6,699 nt of DNA from CAMAVK01 sp964362485 (GTDB lineage: Archaea > Nanobdellota > Nanobdellia > Woesearchaeales > GW2011-AR9): contig CAYIEX010000092.1 in the NCBI GenBank assembly GCA_964362485.1, forward strand, positions 1-6,699. Direction: 5' to 3'. This document shows positions 5,170 through 6,699 of this stretch, piece by piece. Each line of letters starts with the position of its first letter. The first letter of the stretch is position 1. A program made the position numbers and the translations under genes. The notes under the pieces were generated by a model, which was not told the DNA's origin, did not search any database, and worked only from the letters and a program-made list of their open reading frames with translations.

Positions 5170-6294
5170 CTATTCCAAAACTTTGACTAAATACAAGTCG
5201 GAATTCTGCATCTGCCCTCGATCGGATTCATAGATAACATACTTTCCATCTTGCGAGAATTGAGCATTAGGTTGTATGTGCATTTCCAGAGAACTGTCAT
5301 AGGTACTCTCATGACTCACCAGATTATAGGAATCGTTAGAACTAAATTTCATAATCACTATCTTTCCATACGATGGTCCATCCGGTACTGGCATGGGATC
5401 GCCTGTCATCAAAAAAGTGTCTCCATCCGGAGCCCATGCCCCGTGTCCTTTTATCCGAGAGATGTTTTTAAGGACTCTACCTGTCAAATCAATGATATAT
5501 CCCTCACTTGCACACAGAATTTTATCTCCCTGCGGATTTACATCGTAATGTGAACATTCAACTGGTAATCTGGTGAGCTTTCCATTCTCTTCATGTAAAT
5601 CCAAGAGATAGGGTTGGTTGTAATTACCATTAAAATCTCTGTTTTTTCCTCTAGTTAAGAATAAGATAGTGTCGTCGTTGATAAACGTAGGATGGTCTAG
5701 ATAAAAGACGGTTTCGCTATCAGTTGAAAAAAGTCTTCTGTAACCCGCACCATCTGTGTTGATAATCGAGAGACCTTTATGCTCTTCCATTCCTTCCTCA
5801 ATAAAGAGGATCTTATCTCCTGCAGAATTTACATGAAGAAAAGTTATCCAAGAGTCTTGAGGCACTTTTATTTTTGTTTCGGTTGAAGTTTTTAACTCCA
5901 CTGCAATAATTTTCGCTTTCTCACCAAGATATATTTTTTTACCATCGCTTGACCAGGTAGGGATGTGCCCAAACAAGTCACTTTTTCGCAGCAGGGATAC
6001 TTCCCCCGAGGTTAGGTTCGAAATGTACAATCTCCATTTGCCATCTCCACGATCCGAAGTGAATAAGAAGAGGAAACTTTGAGGATTAAAGTAGTTTGGT
6101 TCCTGATAAAAAATATGATCGTTGCCTGCTGCTTTGGTTATGGTAAATACGTCCGTTCCCACATCTGATGTTTTGTAAAAAGATTTTTCTGAAATGATCA
6201 CCGGCTCTTGTTGAAGAGATGTTTTTGTGGTATCGCAGGCAGTAAGAAGAATTAAGATAACAAAAAAGGCAGATCGTAGGACTTTGCTTCTCAC
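5170..6294 (-). CDS. Lipoprotein with PD40/TolB-like beta-propeller
   Basis: The protein has 374 residues from GTG 6294; a TGA lies five codons upstream in frame, and a TATA box is centred about 25 nt before the GTG. Residues 1-20 are a lipoprotein signal: a basic start, the hydrophobic core FFVILIL, and the lipobox LTAC, with C20 as the likely lipidated residue. The mature protein would be anchored outside the cell membrane. The rest shows repeated propeller-blade signatures: TSDRGDGKWRLYI followed by PTWSSDGKKIYL, NSAGDKILFI, NPQGDKILC, AWAPDGDTFLMTG, and finally AQFSQDGKYVIYESDRG (about 345-360). These are WD40-like PD40 repeats as in TolB and oligogalacturonate lyase. The HIQPN segment near 339 resembles the lyase metal site but lacks its second His, so enzyme activity is doubtful. 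A binding or scaffold role is equally possible. Confidence 0.8.
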   Translation of the reverse strand: MRSKVLRSAFFVILILLTACDTTKTSLQQEPVIISEKSFYKTSDVGTDVFTITKAAGNDHIFYQEPNYFNPQSFLFLFTSDRGDGKWRLYISNLTSGEVSLLRKSDLFGHIPTWSSDGKKIYLGEKAKIIAVELKTSTETKIKVPQDSWITFLHVNSAGDKILFIEEGMEEHKGLSIINTDGAGYRRLFSTDSETVFYLDHPTFINDDTILFLTRGKNRDFNGNYNQPYLLDLHEENGKLTRLPVECSHYDVNPQGDKILCASEGYIIDLTGRVLKNISRIKGHGAWAPDGDTFLMTGDPMPVPDGPSYGKIVIMKFSSNDSYNLVSHESTYDSSLEMHIQPNAQFSQDGKYVIYESDRGQMQNSDLYLVKVLE

Positions 6295-6314
6295 ATTACT
6301 CAGAGTTCATGTGG

Positions 6315-6323
6315 TTATATTAA
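6315..6323 (-). promoter_or_regulatory. TATA box of the lipoprotein gene
   Basis: On the minus strand this reads TTAATATAA, centred about 25 nt before the GTG at 6294. It predicts a leaderless transcript and supports the GTG start. The lipoprotein is therefore probably transcribed independently of the transporter gene upstream of it. Confidence 0.55.
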
Positions 6324-6353
6324 TGTTTCTTTTAGAAGCAGAAAGAAAGGTAG

Positions 6354-6358
6354 AAAAA
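6354..6358 (-). terminator. Weak poly-T terminator candidate after the transporter gene
   Basis: On the minus strand this is CTTTTTC, 22 nt past the TAG stop at 6381-6383, followed by further T-rich sequence up to the lipoprotein TATA box. It could end the transporter transcript, but the T run is only five long. Confidence 0.25.
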
Positions 6359-6380
6359 GAGTGGTCGCTTTCTTTTGACT

Positions 6381-6699
6381 CTAATCCACCAAATGCGCTT
6401 CTTGTACACGTGACATCACGGCGAACCCTAAAATCAGAATACCTATCACTATAAATGCATAACTCAATGACCATTCCACCAGTAAGCCAACTAGCGGATA
6501 CGCTAATCCTTTTACAAACCGATTGACCATCGAAATCGATGACAACACTGCTGCCCTGTTGTGCGACTCAATGTGTTTATTCATATAGCTTTGAAAGAGC
6601 GCCGGTCGCGATAGTCCAAAGCCTGCAACAATTAATATGAGTACAATGGTCAGAGGAATAAAAGTAGTGAGTCCTAGTCCAATAAATGCCATTCCTGCA
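6381..6699 (-). CDS. Major facilitator superfamily transporter, C-terminal end (partial)
   Basis: The frame is open to the window edge, so the gene's 5' part lies outside; about 105 residues are visible, ending at TAG 6381. Three hydrophobic helices can be seen: FIPLTIVLILIVAGFGLSR near the start, a middle one around FVKGLAYPLVGLLVEW, and YAFIVIGILILGFAVMSRV at the end. Between the first two, the sequence from SRPALFQSYMNKHIESHNRA to AVLSSISMVNR is typical of helix 10 and its preceding loop in MFS drug-efflux-like transporters, where an R-A-x-x-L-S motif is common. The protein would sit in the cell membrane and export or import a small molecule by proton-coupled transport; the substrate cannot be told from this end alone. 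The lipoprotein follows 86 nt downstream on the same strand. Confidence 0.8.
   Translation of the reverse strand, partial: AGMAFIGLGLTTFIPLTIVLILIVAGFGLSRPALFQSYMNKHIESHNRAAVLSSISMVNRFVKGLAYPLVGLLVEWSLSYAFIVIGILILGFAVMSRVQEAHLVD

Overview
The window looks archaeal. The decisive marker is a complete ribosomal protein S8e (eS8) of about 124 residues, a family shared by archaea and eukaryotes and absent from bacteria. Promoters agree: five of the six transcription-unit starts have a TATA-like box centred about 25-28 nt before the start codon, which is where a leaderless archaeal transcript would begin. The moderate AT-richness, small genes of unknown function and tight spacing would fit a DPANN-type archaeon (Woesearchaeota/Pacearchaeota style), but that lineage is an inference from one marker and from gene style.

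Layout, left to right. 69-1628 (+): a 519-residue protein with a class I methyltransferase-like N-terminus and two C-terminal copies of a 44-45-residue helical module ending in an 'AH-TM-TY' motif. 1677-2382 (-): a membrane-protein gene split by an apparent +1 frameshift. 2383-2593: a divergent control region with two opposing TATA boxes and a striking array of four nested hairpins between them. 2594-2968 (+): S8e. 3013-3609 (+): a small multi-pass membrane protein of unknown function. 3612-4793 (+): an ATP-grasp-like reading frame interrupted by one in-frame TGA at 3795. 4831-5037 (+): a 68-residue protein of unknown function. 5170-6294 (-): a lipoprotein with a PD40/TolB-like beta-propeller. 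6381-6699 (-): the C-terminal end of a major facilitator transporter that runs off the window.

The genes do not form an obvious single pathway. The membrane protein at 3013 and the ATP-grasp frame are 2 nt apart and are probably co-transcribed. The transporter and lipoprotein are on the same strand, but the lipoprotein appears to have its own promoter. The other genes look like single transcription units.

The most interesting items are: the hairpin array, whose two repeat units keep their stems by compensatory change; the ATP-grasp frame, where a single TGA separates a 'GID...EIN' motif placed N-terminally (the reverse of the usual order) from the nucleotide-binding half; and the methyltransferase-like protein with its tandem TM-TY modules.
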